Shown piece after piece: positions 27,710 to 41,512 of a DNA stretch of 64,000 nt. Each line of letters opens with the position of its first letter. The stretch's first letter is position 1. The DNA comes from Apostichopus japonicus (Eukaryota; Echinodermata; Holothuroidea; Aspidochirotida; Stichopodidae). The translations under genes were made by a program, and so were the position numbers. Where the stretch lies: the NCBI RefSeq assembly GCF_037975245.1, contig NC_092571.1, forward strand, positions 8,594,501 through 8,658,500. The letters are read 5' to 3'. Below the pieces are notes generated by a model, which was not told the DNA's origin, did no database searches, and saw only the letters and a list, made by a program, of their open reading frames with translations.

Positions 27710-30700
27710 ATGAATCGAATGTGCGGTACCGATCAATCGAATGTTCGGTACCGATTAATCGCATGTACGGTACCGATCAATCGAATGTGCGGTATTGATC
27801 AATCGAATGTTCGGTACCGATCAATCGAATGTGCGGTACCGATCAATCGAATGTTCGTTACCGATCAATCGAATGTGCGGTACCGATCAATCGAATGTTC
27901 GTTACCGATCAATCGAATGTGCGGAATTGATCAATCGAATGTTCGGTACCGATCAATCGAATGTTCGGTACCGATCAATAGAATGTGCGGTACCGATCAA
28001 TCGAATGTTCGATACCGATCAATCGAATGTGCGGTACCGGACAATCGAATGTGCGGTACCGAACAATCAAATATGCGGTACCGATCAATCGAATGTGCGG
28101 TACCGATCAATCGAATGTGCGGTACCGATCAACTAATGTGCGGTACCGAACAATCGAATGTTCGGTACCGTACCGATGAATCGAATGTGCGGTACCGATC
28201 AATCGAATGTGCGGTACCGATCAATCGAATGTTCGCTACCGATCAATCGAATGTGCGGTACCGATCAATCGAATGTGCGTTATTGATCAATCGAATGTGC
28301 GGTACCGATCAATCGAATGTGCGGTACCGAACAATCGAATGTGCGGTACCGAGCAATCGAATGTGCGGTACCGATCAATCGAATGTGCTGTACCGATCAA
28401 TCGAATGTGCGGTACCGATCAATCGAATGTGCGGTGCCGATCAATCGAATGTGCGGTACGGATCAACTAATGTGCGATACCGAACAATCGAATGTGCGGT
28501 ACCGATCAATCGAATGTGCGTTACCGATCAATCGAATGTGCGGTATTGATCAATCGAATGTGCGGTACCGATCAATCGAATGTTCGGTACCGATCAATCG
28601 AATGTGCGGTACCGTTCAATCGAATGTTCGGTACCGATCAATCGAATGTGCGTTACCGATCAATCGAATGTGCGGTATTGATCAATCGAATGTGCGGTAC
28701 CGATCAATCGAATGTTCGGTACCGTACCGAACAATCGAATATGCGGTACCGATCAATCGAATGTGCGGTACCGATCAATCGAATGTTCGGTACCGATCAA
28801 TCGCATGTGCGGTACCGATCAATCGAATGTGCGGTATTGATCAATCGAATGTTCGGTACGGATCAACTAATGTGCGATACCGAACAATCGAATGTGCGGT
28901 ACCGATCAATCGAATGTGCGTCACCGATCAATCGAATGTGCGGTATTGATCACTCGAATGTGCGGTACCGATCAATCGAATGTTCGGTACCGATCAATCG
29001 AATGTGCGGTACCGTTCAATCGAATGTTCGGTACCGATCAATCGAATATGCGTTACCGATCAATCGAATGTGCGGTATTGATCAATCGAATGTGCGGTAC
29101 CGATCAATCGAATGTTCGGTACCGATCAATCGAATGTGCGGTACCGTTCAATCGAATGTTCGGTACCGATCAATCGAATGTGCGGTACCGATCAATCGAA
29201 TGTGCGGTATTGATCAATCGAATGTTCGGTACCGATCAATCGAATGTGCGGTACCGATGAATCGAATGTGCGGAACCGATCAATCGAATGTTCGGTACCG
29301 TACCGATGAATCGAATGTGCGGTACCGATCAATCGAATGTGCGGTACCGATCAACTAATGTGCGATACCGAACAATCGAATGTGCGGTACCGAACAATCG
29401 AATGTGCGGTACCGAACAATCGAATATGCGGTACCGATCAATCAAATGTGCGGTACCGATCAACTAATGTGCGATACCGAACAATCGAATGTTCGGTACC
29501 GTACCGAACAATCGAATATGCGGTACCGATCAATCGAATGTGCGGTACCGATCAATCGAATGTTCGGTACCGATCAATCGCATGTGCGGTACCGATCAAT
29601 CGAATGTGCGGTATTGATCAATCGAATGTTCGGTACCGATCAATCGAATGTGCGGTACCGATCAATCGAATGTTCGGTACCGATCAATCGAATGTGCGGT
29701 ATTGATCAATCGAATGTTCGGCACCGATCAATCGAATGTTCGGTATCGATCAATCGAATGTTCGGTACCGATCAATCGAATGTGCGGTATTGATCAATCG
29801 AATGTTCGGTACCGATCAATCGAATGTTCGGTATCGATCAATCGAATGTTCGGTACCGATCAATCGAATGTTCGGTACCGATCAATAGAATGTTCGGTAC
29901 CGATCAATCGAATGTTCGGTACCGATCAATCGAATGTTCGGTACCGATCAATCGAATGTGCGGTACCGATCAATCATATATGCGGTACACATCAATCGAA
30001 TGTTCGGTACCGATCAATCGAATGTGCGGTACCTATTAATCGAATGTGCGGTACCGATCAATCGAATGTGCGGTACCGATCAATCGAATGTTCGATACCG
30101 ATCAATCGAATGTGCGGTACCGGACAATCGAAAATGCGGTACCGAACAATCGAATATGCGGTACCGATGAATCGAATGTGCGGTACCGATCAATCGAATG
30201 TGCGGAACCGATCAATCGAATGTTCGGTACCGTACCGATGAATCGAATGTGCGGTACCTATGAATCGAATGTGCGGTACCGATCTCCTAATGTGCGATAC
30301 CGAACAATCGAATGTGCGGTACCGTACCGATGAATCGAATGTGCGGTACCGATGAATCGAATGTGCGGTACCGATCAATCGAATGTTCGGTACCGATTAA
30401 TCGCATGTGCGGTACCGATCAATCGAATGTGCGGTATTGATCAATCGAATGTTCGGTACCGATCAATCGAATGTGCGGTACCGATCAATCGAATGTTCGT
30501 TACCGATCAATCGAATGTGCGGTACCGATCAATCGAATGTTCGTTACCGATCAATCGAATGTGCGGTATTGATCAATCGAATGTTCGGTACCGATCAATC
30601 GAATGTTCGATACCGATCAATCGATTGTACGGTACCGATGAATCGAATGTGCGGTACCGATCTCCTAATGTGCGATACCGAACAATCGAATGTGCGGTAC

Positions 30701-30729
30701 CGTACCGATGAATCGAATGTGCGGTACCG
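27710..30729 (+). repeat. 3.0-kb tandem HOR, copy 1
   Basis: This is 3020 bp whose whole variant order is repeated immediately downstream. Single-base differences from copy 2 are few where I compared them: GGAATTGATC near 27924 against GGTATTGATC, GATGAAT at 29257 against GATCAAT, and TTCGGCACC at 29721 against TTCGGTACC. The low divergence implies a recent duplication or conversion. Confidence 0.85.
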
Positions 30730-33661
30730 ATGAATCGAATGTGCGGTACCGATCAATCGAATGTTCGGTACCGATTAATCGCATGTACGGTACCGATCAA
30801 TCGAATGTGCGGTATTGATCAATCGAATGTTCGGTACCGATCAATCGAATGTGCGGTACCGATCAATCGAATGTTCGTTACCGATCAATCGAATGTGCGG
30901 TACCGATCAATCGAATGTTCGTTACCGATCAATCGAATGTGCGGTATTGATCAATCGAATGTTCGGTACCGATCAATCGAATGTTCGGTACCGATCAATA
31001 GAATGTGCGGTACCGATCAATCGAATGTTCGATACCGATCAATCGAATGTGCGGTACCGGACAATCGAATGTGCGGTACCGAACAATCAAATATGCGGTA
31101 CCGATCAATCGAATGTGCGGTACCGATCAATCGAATGTGCGGTACCGATCAACTAATGTGCGGTACCGAACAATCGAATGTTCGGTACCGTACCGATGAA
31201 TCGAATGTGCGGTACCGATCAATCGAATGTGCGGTACCGATCAATCGAATGTTCGCTACCGATCAATCGAATGTGCGGTACCGATCAATCGAATGTGCGT
31301 TATTGATCAATCGAATGTGCGGTACCGATCAATCGAATGTGCGGTACCGAACAATCGAATGTGCGGTACCGAGCAATCGAATGTGCGGTACCGATCAATC
31401 GAATGTGCTGTACCGATCAATCGAATGTGCGGTACCGATCAATCGAATGTGCGGTGCCGATCAATCGAATGTGCGGTACGGATCAACTAATGTGCGATAC
31501 CGAACAATCGAATGTGCGGTACCGATCAATCGAATGTGCGTTACCGATCAATCGAATGTGCGGTATTGATCAATCGAATGTGCGGTACCGATCAATCGAA
31601 TGTTCGGTACCGATCAATCGAATGTGCGGTACCGTTCAATCGAATGTTCGGTACCGATCAATCGAATGTGCGTTACCGATCAATCGAATGTGCGGTATTG
31701 ATCAATCGAATGTGCGGTACCGATCAATCGAATGTTCGGTACCGTACCGAACAATCGAATATGCGGTACCGATCAATCGAATGTGCGGTACCGATCAATC
31801 GAATGTTCGGTACCGATCAATCGCATGTGCGGTACCGATCAATCGAATGTGCGGTATTGATCAATCGAATGTTCGGTACGGATCAACTAATGTGCGATAC
31901 CGAACAATCGAATGTGCGGTACCGATCAATCGAATGTGCGTCACCGATCAATCGAATGTGCGGTATTGATCACTCGAATGTGCGGTACCGATCAATCGAA
32001 TGTTCGGTACCGATCAATCGAATGTGCGGTACCGTTCAATCGAATGTTCGGTACCGATCAATCGAATATGCGTTACCGATCAATCGAATGTGCGGTATTG
32101 ATCAATCGAATGTGCGGTACCGATCAATCGAATGTTCGGTACCGATCAATCGAATGTGCGGTACCGTTCAATCGAATGTTCGGTACCGATCAATCGAATG
32201 TGCGGTACCGATCAATCGAATGTGCGGTATTGATCAATCGAATGTTCGGTACCGATCAATCGAATGTGCGGTACCGATCAATCGAATGTGCGGAACCGAT
32301 CAATCGAATGTTCGGTACCGTACCGATGAATCGAATGTGCGGTACCGATCAATCGAATGTGCGGTACCGATCAACTAATGTGCGATACCGAACAATCGAA
32401 TGTGCGGTACCGAACAATCGAATGTGCGGTACCGAACAATCGAATATGCGGTACCGATCAATCAAATGTGCGGTACCGATCAACTAATGTGCGATACCGA
32501 ACAATCGAATGTTCGGTACCGTACCGAACAATCGAATATGCGGTACCGATCAATCGAATGTGCGGTACCGATCAATCGAATGTTCGGTACCGATCAATCG
32601 CATGTGCGGTACCGATCAATCGAATGTGCGGTATTGATCAATCGAATGTTCGGTACCGATCAATCGAATGTGCGGTACCGATCAATCGAATGTTCGGTAC
32701 CGATCAATCGAATGTGCGGTATTGATCAATCGAATGTTCGGTACCGATCAATCGAATGTTCGGTATCGATCAATCGAATGTTCGGTACCGATCAATCGAA
32801 TGTGCGGTATTGATCAATCGAATGTTCGGTACCGATCAATCGAATGTTCGGTACCGATCAATCGAATGTTCGGTACCGATCAATCGAATGTGCGGTACCG
32901 ATCAATCATATATGCGGTACACATCAATCGAATGTTCGGTACCGATCAATCGAATGTGCGGTACCTATTAATCGAATGTGCGGTACCGATCAATCGAATG
33001 TGCGGTACCGATCAATCGAATGTTCGATACCGATCAATCGAATGTGCGGTACCGGACAATCGAAAATGCGGTACCGAACAATCGAATATGCGGTACCGAT
33101 GAATCGAATGTGCGGTACCGATCAATCGAATGTGCGGAACCGATCAATCAAATGTTCGGTACCGTACCGATGAATCGAATGTGCGGTACCTATGAATCGA
33201 ATGTGCGGTACCGATCTCCTAATGTGCGATACCGAACAATCGAATGTGCGGTACCGTACCGATGAATCGAATGTGCGGTACCGATGAATCGAATGTGCGG
33301 TACCGATCAATCGAATGTTCGGTACCGATTAATCGCATGTGCGGTACCGATCAATCGAATGTGCGGTATTGATCAATCGAATGTTCGGTACCGATCAATC
33401 GAATGTGCGGTACCGATCAATCGAATGTTCGTTACCGATCAATCGAATGTGCGGTACCGATCAATCGAATGTTCGTTACCGATCAATCGAATGTGCGGTA
33501 TTGATCAATCGAATGTTCGGTACCGATCAATCGAATGTTCGATACCGATCAATCGATTGTACGGTACCGATGAATCGAATGTGCGGTACCGATCTCCTAA
33601 TGTGCGATACCGAACAATCGAATGTGCGGTACCGTACCGATGAATCGAATGTGCGGTACCG
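30730..33661 (+). repeat. 3.0-kb tandem HOR, copy 2
   Basis: The offset from copy 1 is exactly 3020 bp up to about 32.8 kb and 2932 bp afterwards, so this copy has lost 88 bp (four monomers). A third, partial copy begins at 33662. The rare marker GATCTCCTAATG (in place of GATCAACTAATG) is shared by both copies, at 30291 and 30659 in the first block boundary and 33213 and 33592 in the second. Confidence 0.85.
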
Positions 33662-36600
33662 ATGAATCGAATGTGCGGTACCGATCAATCGAATGTTCGG
33701 TACCGATTAATCGCATGTGCGGTACCGATCAATCGAATGTGCGGTATTGATCAATCGAATGTTCGGTACCGATCAATCGAATGTGCGGTACCGATCAATC
33801 GAATGTTCGGTACCGATCAATCGAATGTGCGGTACCGATCAATCGAATGTTCGTTACCGATCAATCGAATGTGCGGTATTGATCAATCGAATGTTCGGTA
33901 CCGATCAATCGAATGTTCGATACCGATCAATCGATTGTGCGGTACCGATCAATCGAATGTTCGGTACCGATCAATCGAATGTGCGGTACCGATCAATCGA
34001 ATGTGCGGTATTGATTAATCGAATGTTCGGTACCGATCAATCGAATGTTCGGTACTGATCAATCGAATGTTCGGTACCGATCAATCGAATGTTCGGTACC
34101 GATCAATAGAATGTTCGGTACCGATCAATCGAATGTTCGGTACCGATCAATAGAATGTTCGGTACCGATCAATCGAATGTTCGGTACCGATCAATCGAAT
34201 GTGCGGTACCAATCAATCATATATGCGGTACACATCAATCGAATGTTCGGTACCGATCAATCGAATGTGCGGTACCGATTAATCGAATGTGCGGTACCGA
34301 TCAATAGAATGTGCGGTACCGATCAATCGAATGTTCGATACCGATCAATCGAATGTGCGGTACCGATCAATCGAATGTGCGTTACCGATCAATCGAATGT
34401 GCGGTATTGATCAATCGAATGTGCGGTACCGATCAATCGAATGTTCGGTACCGATCAATCGAATGTACGGTACCGTTCAATCGAATGTTCGGTACCGATC
34501 AATCGAATGTGCGTTACCGATCAATCGAATGTGCGGTATTGATCAATCGAATGTGCGGTACCGATCAATCGAATGTTCGGTACCGATCAATCGAATGTGC
34601 GGTACCGTTCAATCGAATGTTCGGTACCGATCAATCGAATGTGCGGTACCGATCAATCGAATGTGCGGTATTGATCAATCGAATGTTCGGTACCGATCAA
34701 TCGAATGTGCGGTATTGATCAATCGAATGTTCGGTACCGATCAATCGAATGTTCGGTACCGATCAATCGAATGTGCGGTATTGATCAATCGAATGTTCGG
34801 TACCGATCAATCGAATGTGCGGTACCGATCAATCGAATGTTCAGTATTGATTAATCGAATGTTCGGTACCGATCAATCGAATGTTCGGTACCGATCAATC
34901 GAATGTTCGGTACCGATCAATCGAATGTTCGGTATCGATCAATCGAATATTCGGTACCGATCAATCGAATGTTCGGTACCGATCTATAGAATGTTCGGTA
35001 CCGATCAATCGAATGTTCGGTACCGATCAATCGAATGTTCGGTACCGATCAATCGAATGTGCGGTACCGATCAATCATATATGCGGTACACATCAATCGA
35101 ATGTTCGGTACCGATCAATCGAATGTGCGGTACCTATTAATCGAATGTGCGGTACCGATCAATCGAATGTGCGGTACCGATCAATCGAATGTTCGATACC
35201 GATCAATCGAATGTGCGGTACCGGACAATCGAAAATGCGGTACCGAACATTCGAATATGCGGTACCGATGAATCGAATGTGCGGTACCGATCAATCGAAT
35301 GTGCGGAACCGATCAATCGAATGTTCGGTACCGTACCGATGAATCGAATGTGCGGTACCGATGAATCGAATGTGCGGTACCGATCAACTAATGTGCGATA
35401 CCGAACAATCGAATGTTCGGTACCGTACCGATGAATCAAATGTGCGTTACCGATGAATCGAATGTGCGGTACCGATCAATCGAATGTTCGGTACCGATTA
35501 ATCGCATGTGCGGTACCGATCAATCGAATGTGCGGTATTGATCAATCGAATGTGCGGTACCGGACAATCGAAAATGCGGTACCGAACAATCGAATATGCG
35601 GTACCGATCAATCGAATGTGCGGTACCGATCAATCGAATGTGCGGAACCGATCAATCGAATGTTCGGTACCGTACCGATGAATCGAATGTGCGGTACCGA
35701 TGAATCGAATGTGCGGTACCGATCAACTAATGTGCGATACCGAACAATCGAATGTTCGGTACCGTACCGATGAATCGAATGTGCGGTACCGATGAATCAA
35801 ATGTGCGGTACCGATCAATCGAATGTTCGGTACCGATTAATCGCATGTGCGGTACCGATCAATCGAATGTGCGGTATTGATCAATCGAATGTTCGGTACC
35901 GATCAATCGAATGTGCGGTACCGATCAATCGAATGTTCGTTTCCGATCAATCGAATGTGCGGTACCGATCAATCGAATGTTCGTTACCGATCAATCGAAT
36001 GTGCGGTATTGATCAATCGAATGTTCGGTACCGATCAATCGAATGTTCGGTACCGATCAATCGATTGTGCGGTACCGATCAATCGAATGTTCGGTACCGA
36101 TCAATCGAATGTGCGGTACCGATCAATCGAATGTGCGGTATTGATTAATCGAATGTTCGGTACCGATCAATCGAATGTTCGGTACTGATCAATCGAATGT
36201 TCGGTACCGATCAATCGAATGTTCGGTACCGATCAATAGAATGTTCGGTACCGATCAATCGAATGTTCGGTACCGATCAATAGAATGTTCGGTACCGATC
36301 AATCGAATGTTCGGTACCGATCAATCGAATGTGCGGTACCAATTAATCATATATGCGGTACACATCAATCGAATGTTCGGTACCGATCAATCGAATGTGC
36401 GGTACCGATTAATCGAATGTGCGGTACCGATCAATAGAATGTGCGGTACCGATCAATCGAATGTTCGATACCGATCAATCGAATGTGCGGTACCGAACAA
36501 TCGAATATGCGGTACCGATCAATCGAATGTGCGGTACCGATCAATCGAATGTGCGGTACCGATCAACTAATGTGCGGTACCGAACAATCGAATGTTCGGT

Positions 36601-37430
36601 ACCGTACCGATGAATCGAATGTGCGGTACCGATCAATCGAATGTGCGGTACCGATCAATCGAATGTTCGCTACCGATCAATCGAATGTGCGGTACCGATC
36701 AATCGAATGTGCGTTATTGATCAATCGAATGTGCGGTACCGATCAATCGAATGTGCGGTACCGAACAATCGAATGTGCGGTACCGAGCAATCGAATGTGC
36801 TGTACCGATCAATCGAATGTGCGGTACCGATCAATCGAATGTGCGGTACCGATCAATCGAATGTGCGGTACGGATCAACTAATGTGCGATACCGAACAAT
36901 CGAATGTGCGGTACCGATCAATCGAATGTGCGTTACCGATCAATCGAATGTGCGGTATTGATCAATCGAATGTGCGGTACCGATCAATCGAATGTTCGGT
37001 ACCGATCAATCGAATGTGCGGTACCGTTCAATCGAATGTTCGGTACCGATCAATCGAATGTGCGGTACCGATCAATCGAATGTGCGGTATTGATCAATCG
37101 AATGTTCGGTACCGATCAATCGAATGTTCGGTACCGATCAATCGAATGTTCGGTACCGATCAATCATATATGCGGTACACATCAATCGAATGTGCGGTAC
37201 CGATCAATCGAATGTGCGGTACCGATCAATCGAATGTGCGGTATTGATCAATCGAATGTTCGGTACCGATCAATCGAATGTGCGGTACCGATCAATCGAA
37301 TGTGCGGAACCGATCAATCGAATGTTCGGTACCGTACCGATGAATCGAATGTGCGGTACCGATCAATCGAATGTGCGGTACCGATCAACTAATGTGCGAT
37401 ACCGAACAATCGAATGTGCGGTACCGAACA
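32830..37430 (+). repeat. Dispersed HOR block, left copy
   Basis: The ordered variants here recur at about 41513-46561. The offset is 8683 bp at first, 9109 bp after a 426-bp gain in the right copy (between about 43.4 and 44.2 kb), and 9131 bp after one further monomer. The CATATATG and CTATTAATCG landmarks keep register. The match ends where the left copy reads CGAAAATG and the right copy CGAATGTG. Confidence 0.75.
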
Positions 37431-37655
37431 ATCGAAAATGCGGTACCGAACAATCGAATATGCGGTACCGATGAATCGAATGTGCGGTACCGATCAATCG
37501 AATGTGCGGAACCGATCAATCGAATGTTCGGTACCGTACCGATGAATCGAATGTGCAGTACCGATGAATCGAATGTGCGGTACCGATCAACTAATGTGCG
37601 ATACCGAACAATCGAATGTTCGGTACCGTACCGATGAATCGAATGTGCGGTACCG

Positions 37656-39600
37656 ATGAATCGAATGTGCGGTACCGATCAATCGAATGTTCGGTACCGA
37701 TTAATCGCATGTGCGGTACCGATCAATCGAATGTGCGGTATTGATCAATCGAATGTGCGGTACCGGACAATCGAAAATGCGGTACCGAACAATCGAATAT
37801 GCGGTACCGATGAATCGAATGTGCGGTACCGATCAATCGAATGTGCGGAACCGATCAATCGAATGTTCGGTACCGTACCGATGAATCGAATGTGCGGTAC
37901 CGATGAATCGAATGTGCGGTACCGATCAACTAATGTGCGATACCGAACAATCGAATGTTCGGTACCGTACCGATGAATCGAATGTGCGGTACTGATGAAT
38001 CGAATGTGCGGTACCGATCAATCGAATGTTCGGTACCGATCAATCGCATGTGCGGTACCGATCAATCGAATGTGCGGTATTGATCAATCGAATGTTCGGT
38101 ACCGATCAATCGAATGTGCGGTACCGATCAATCGAATGTTCGGTACCGATCAATCGAATGTGCGGTATTGATCAATCGAATGTTCGGTACCGATCAATCG
38201 AATGTTCGGTATCGATCAATCGAATGTTCGGTACCGATCAATCGAATGTTCGGTACCGATCTATAGAATGTTCGGTACCGATCAATCGAATGTTCGGTAC
38301 CGATCAATCGAATGTTCGGTACCGATCAATCGAATGTGCGGTACCGATCAATCATATATGCGGTACACATCAATCGAATGTTCGGTACCGATCAATCGAA
38401 TGTGCGGTACCTATTAATCGAATGTGCGGTACCGATCAATCGAATGTGCGGTACCGATCAATCGAATGTTCGATACCGATCAATCGAATGTGCGGTACCG
38501 GACAATCGAAAATGCGGTACCGAACAATCGAATATGCGGTACCGATGAATCGAATGTGCGGTACCGATCAATCGAATGTGCGGAACCGATCAATCGAATG
38601 TTCGGTACCGTACCGATGAATCGAATGTGCGGTACCGATGAATCGAATGTGCGGTACCGATCAACTAATGTGCGATACCGAACAATCGAATGTTCGGTAC
38701 CGTACCGATGAATCGAATGTGCGGTACCGATGAATCGAATGTGCGGTACCGATCAATCGAATGTTCGGTACCGATTAATCGCATGTGCGGTACCGATCAA
38801 TCGAATGTGCGGTATTGATCAATCGAATGTGCGGTACCGGACAATCGAAAATGCGGTACCGAACAATCGAATATGCGGTACCGATGAATCGAATGTGCGG
38901 TACCGATCAATCGAATGTGCGGAACCGATCAATCGAATGTTCGGTACCGTACCGATGAATCGAATGTGCGGTACCGATCAACTAATGTGCGATACGAAAC
39001 AATCGAATGTTCGGTACCGTACCGATGAATCGAATGTGCGGTACCGATGAATCGAATGTGCGGTACCGATCAATAGAATGTTCGGTACCGATTAATCGCA
39101 TGTGCGGTACCGATCAATCGAATGTGCGGTATTGATCAATCGAATGTTCGGTACCGATCAATCGAATGTGCGGTACCGATCAATCGAATGTTCGTTACCG
39201 ATCAATCGAATGTGCGGTACCGATCAATCGAATGTTCGTTACCGATCAATCGAATGTGCGGTATTGATCAATCGAATGTTCGGTACCGATCAATCGAATG
39301 TTCGGTACCGATCAATCGATTGTGCGGTACCGATCAATCGAATGTTCGGTACCGATCAATCGAATGTGCGGTACCGATCAATCGAATGTGCGGTATTGAT
39401 TAATCGAATGTTCGGTACCGATCAATCGAATGTTCGGTACTGATCAATCGAATGTTCGGTACCGATCAATCGAATGTTCGGTACCGATCAATAGAATGTT
39501 CGGTACCGATCAATCGAATGTTCGGTACCGATCAATAGAATGTTCGGTACCGATCAATCGAATGTTCGGTACCGATCAATCGAATGTGCGGTACCAATCA
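37656..39600 (+). repeat. Composite HOR, upstream relative
   Basis: This block matches 47429-49275 at offset 9773 and, in its last part, 53961-54200 at offset 14531. It contains the same 1074-bp sub-period (landmarks at 37656 and 38730) as the tandem copies downstream. Confidence 0.75.
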
Positions 39601-41512
39601 ATCATATATGCGGTACCGAGCAATCGAATGTTCGGTACCGATCAATCGAATGTGCGGTACCGATTAATCGAATGTGCGGTACCGATCAATAGAATGTGCG
39701 GTACCGATCAATCGAATGTTCGATACCGATCAATCGAATGTGCGGTACCGAACAATCGAATATGCGGTACCGATCAATCGAATGTGCGGTACCGATCAAT
39801 CGAATGTGCGGTACCGATCAATCGAATGTTCGCTACCGATCAATCGAATGTGCGGTACCGATCAATCGAATGTGCGTTATTGATCAATCGAATGTGCGGT
39901 ACCGATCAATCGAATGTGCGGTACCGAACAATCGAATGTGCGGTACCGAGCAATCGAATGTGCGGTACCGATCAATCAAATGTGCTGTACCGATCAATCG
40001 AATGTGCGGTACCGATCAATCGAATGTGCGGTACCGATCAATCGAATGTGCGGTACGGATCAACTAATGTGCGATACCGAACAATCGAATGTGCGGTACC
40101 GATCAATCGAATGTGCGTTACCGATCAATCGAATGTGCGGTATTGATCAATCGAATGTGCGGTACCGATCAATCGAATGTTCGGTACCGATCAATCGAAT
40201 GTGCGGTACCGTTCAATCGAATGTTCGGTACCGATCAATCGAATGTGCGGTACCGATCAATCGAATGTGCGGTATTGATCAATCGAATGTTCGGTACCGA
40301 TCAATCGAATGTTCGGTACCGATCAATCGAATGTTCGGTACCGATCAATAGAATGTTCGGTACCGATCAATAGAATGTTCGGTACCGATCAATCGAATGT
40401 GCGGTACCGATCAATCATATATGCGGTACACATCAATCGAATGTGCGGTACCGATCAATCGAATGTTCGGTACCGATCAATCGAATGTTCGGTACCGATC
40501 AATCGAATGTGCGGTATTGATCAATCGAATGTTCGGTACCGATCAATCGAATGTTCGGTACTGATCAATCGAATGTTCGGTACCGATCAATCGAATGTTC
40601 GGTACCGATCAATAGAATGTTCGGTACCGATCAATCGAATGTTCGGTACCGATCAATAGAATGTTCGGTACCGATCAATCGAATGTTCGGTACCGATCAA
40701 TCGAATGTGCGGTACCAATCAATCATATATGCCGTACCGATCAATCGAATGTGCGGTACCGATCAATCGAATGTTCGGTACCGATCAATCGAACGTTCGG
40801 TACCGATCAATCGAATGTTCGGTACCGATCAATCGAATGTTCTGTACCGATCAATCGAATGTGCCGTACCGATCAATCGAATGTTCGGTACCGATCAATC
40901 GAATGTTCGGTACCGATCAATCGAATGTTCGTTACCGATCAATCGAATGTTCTGTACCGATCAATCGAATGTGCCGTACCGATCAATCGAATATTCGGTA
41001 CCGATCAATCGAATGTTCGGTACCGTACCGATGAATCGAATGTGCGGTACCGATCAATCGAATGTGCGGTACCGATCAACTAATGTGCGATACCGAACAA
41101 TCGAATGTGCGGTACCGAACAATCGAATGTGCGGTACCGAACAATCGAATATGCGGTACCGATCAATCAAATGTGCGGTACCGATCAACTAATGTGCGAT
41201 ACCGAACAATCGAATGTTCGGTACCGTACCGAACAATCGAATATGCGGTACCGATCAATCGAATGTTCGGTACCGATCAATCGCATGTGCGGTACCGATC
41301 AATCGAATGTGCGGTATTGATCAATCGAATGTTCGGTACCGATCAATCGAATGTGCGGTACCGATCAATCGAATGTTCGGTACCGATCAATCGAATGTGC
41401 GGTATTGATCAATCGAATGTTCGGTACCGATCAATCGAATGTTCGGTATCGATCAATCGAATGTTCGGTACCGATCAATCGAATGTTCGGTACCGATCAA
41501 TAGAATGTTCGG

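Noticed and set aside
27710-33661. Assembly duplication as the sole explanation for the 3.0-kb pair
   Set aside because: The copies differ by an 88-bp loss and scattered substitutions, so they are not byte-identical. An artefact is still possible and is flagged for read-level checking.
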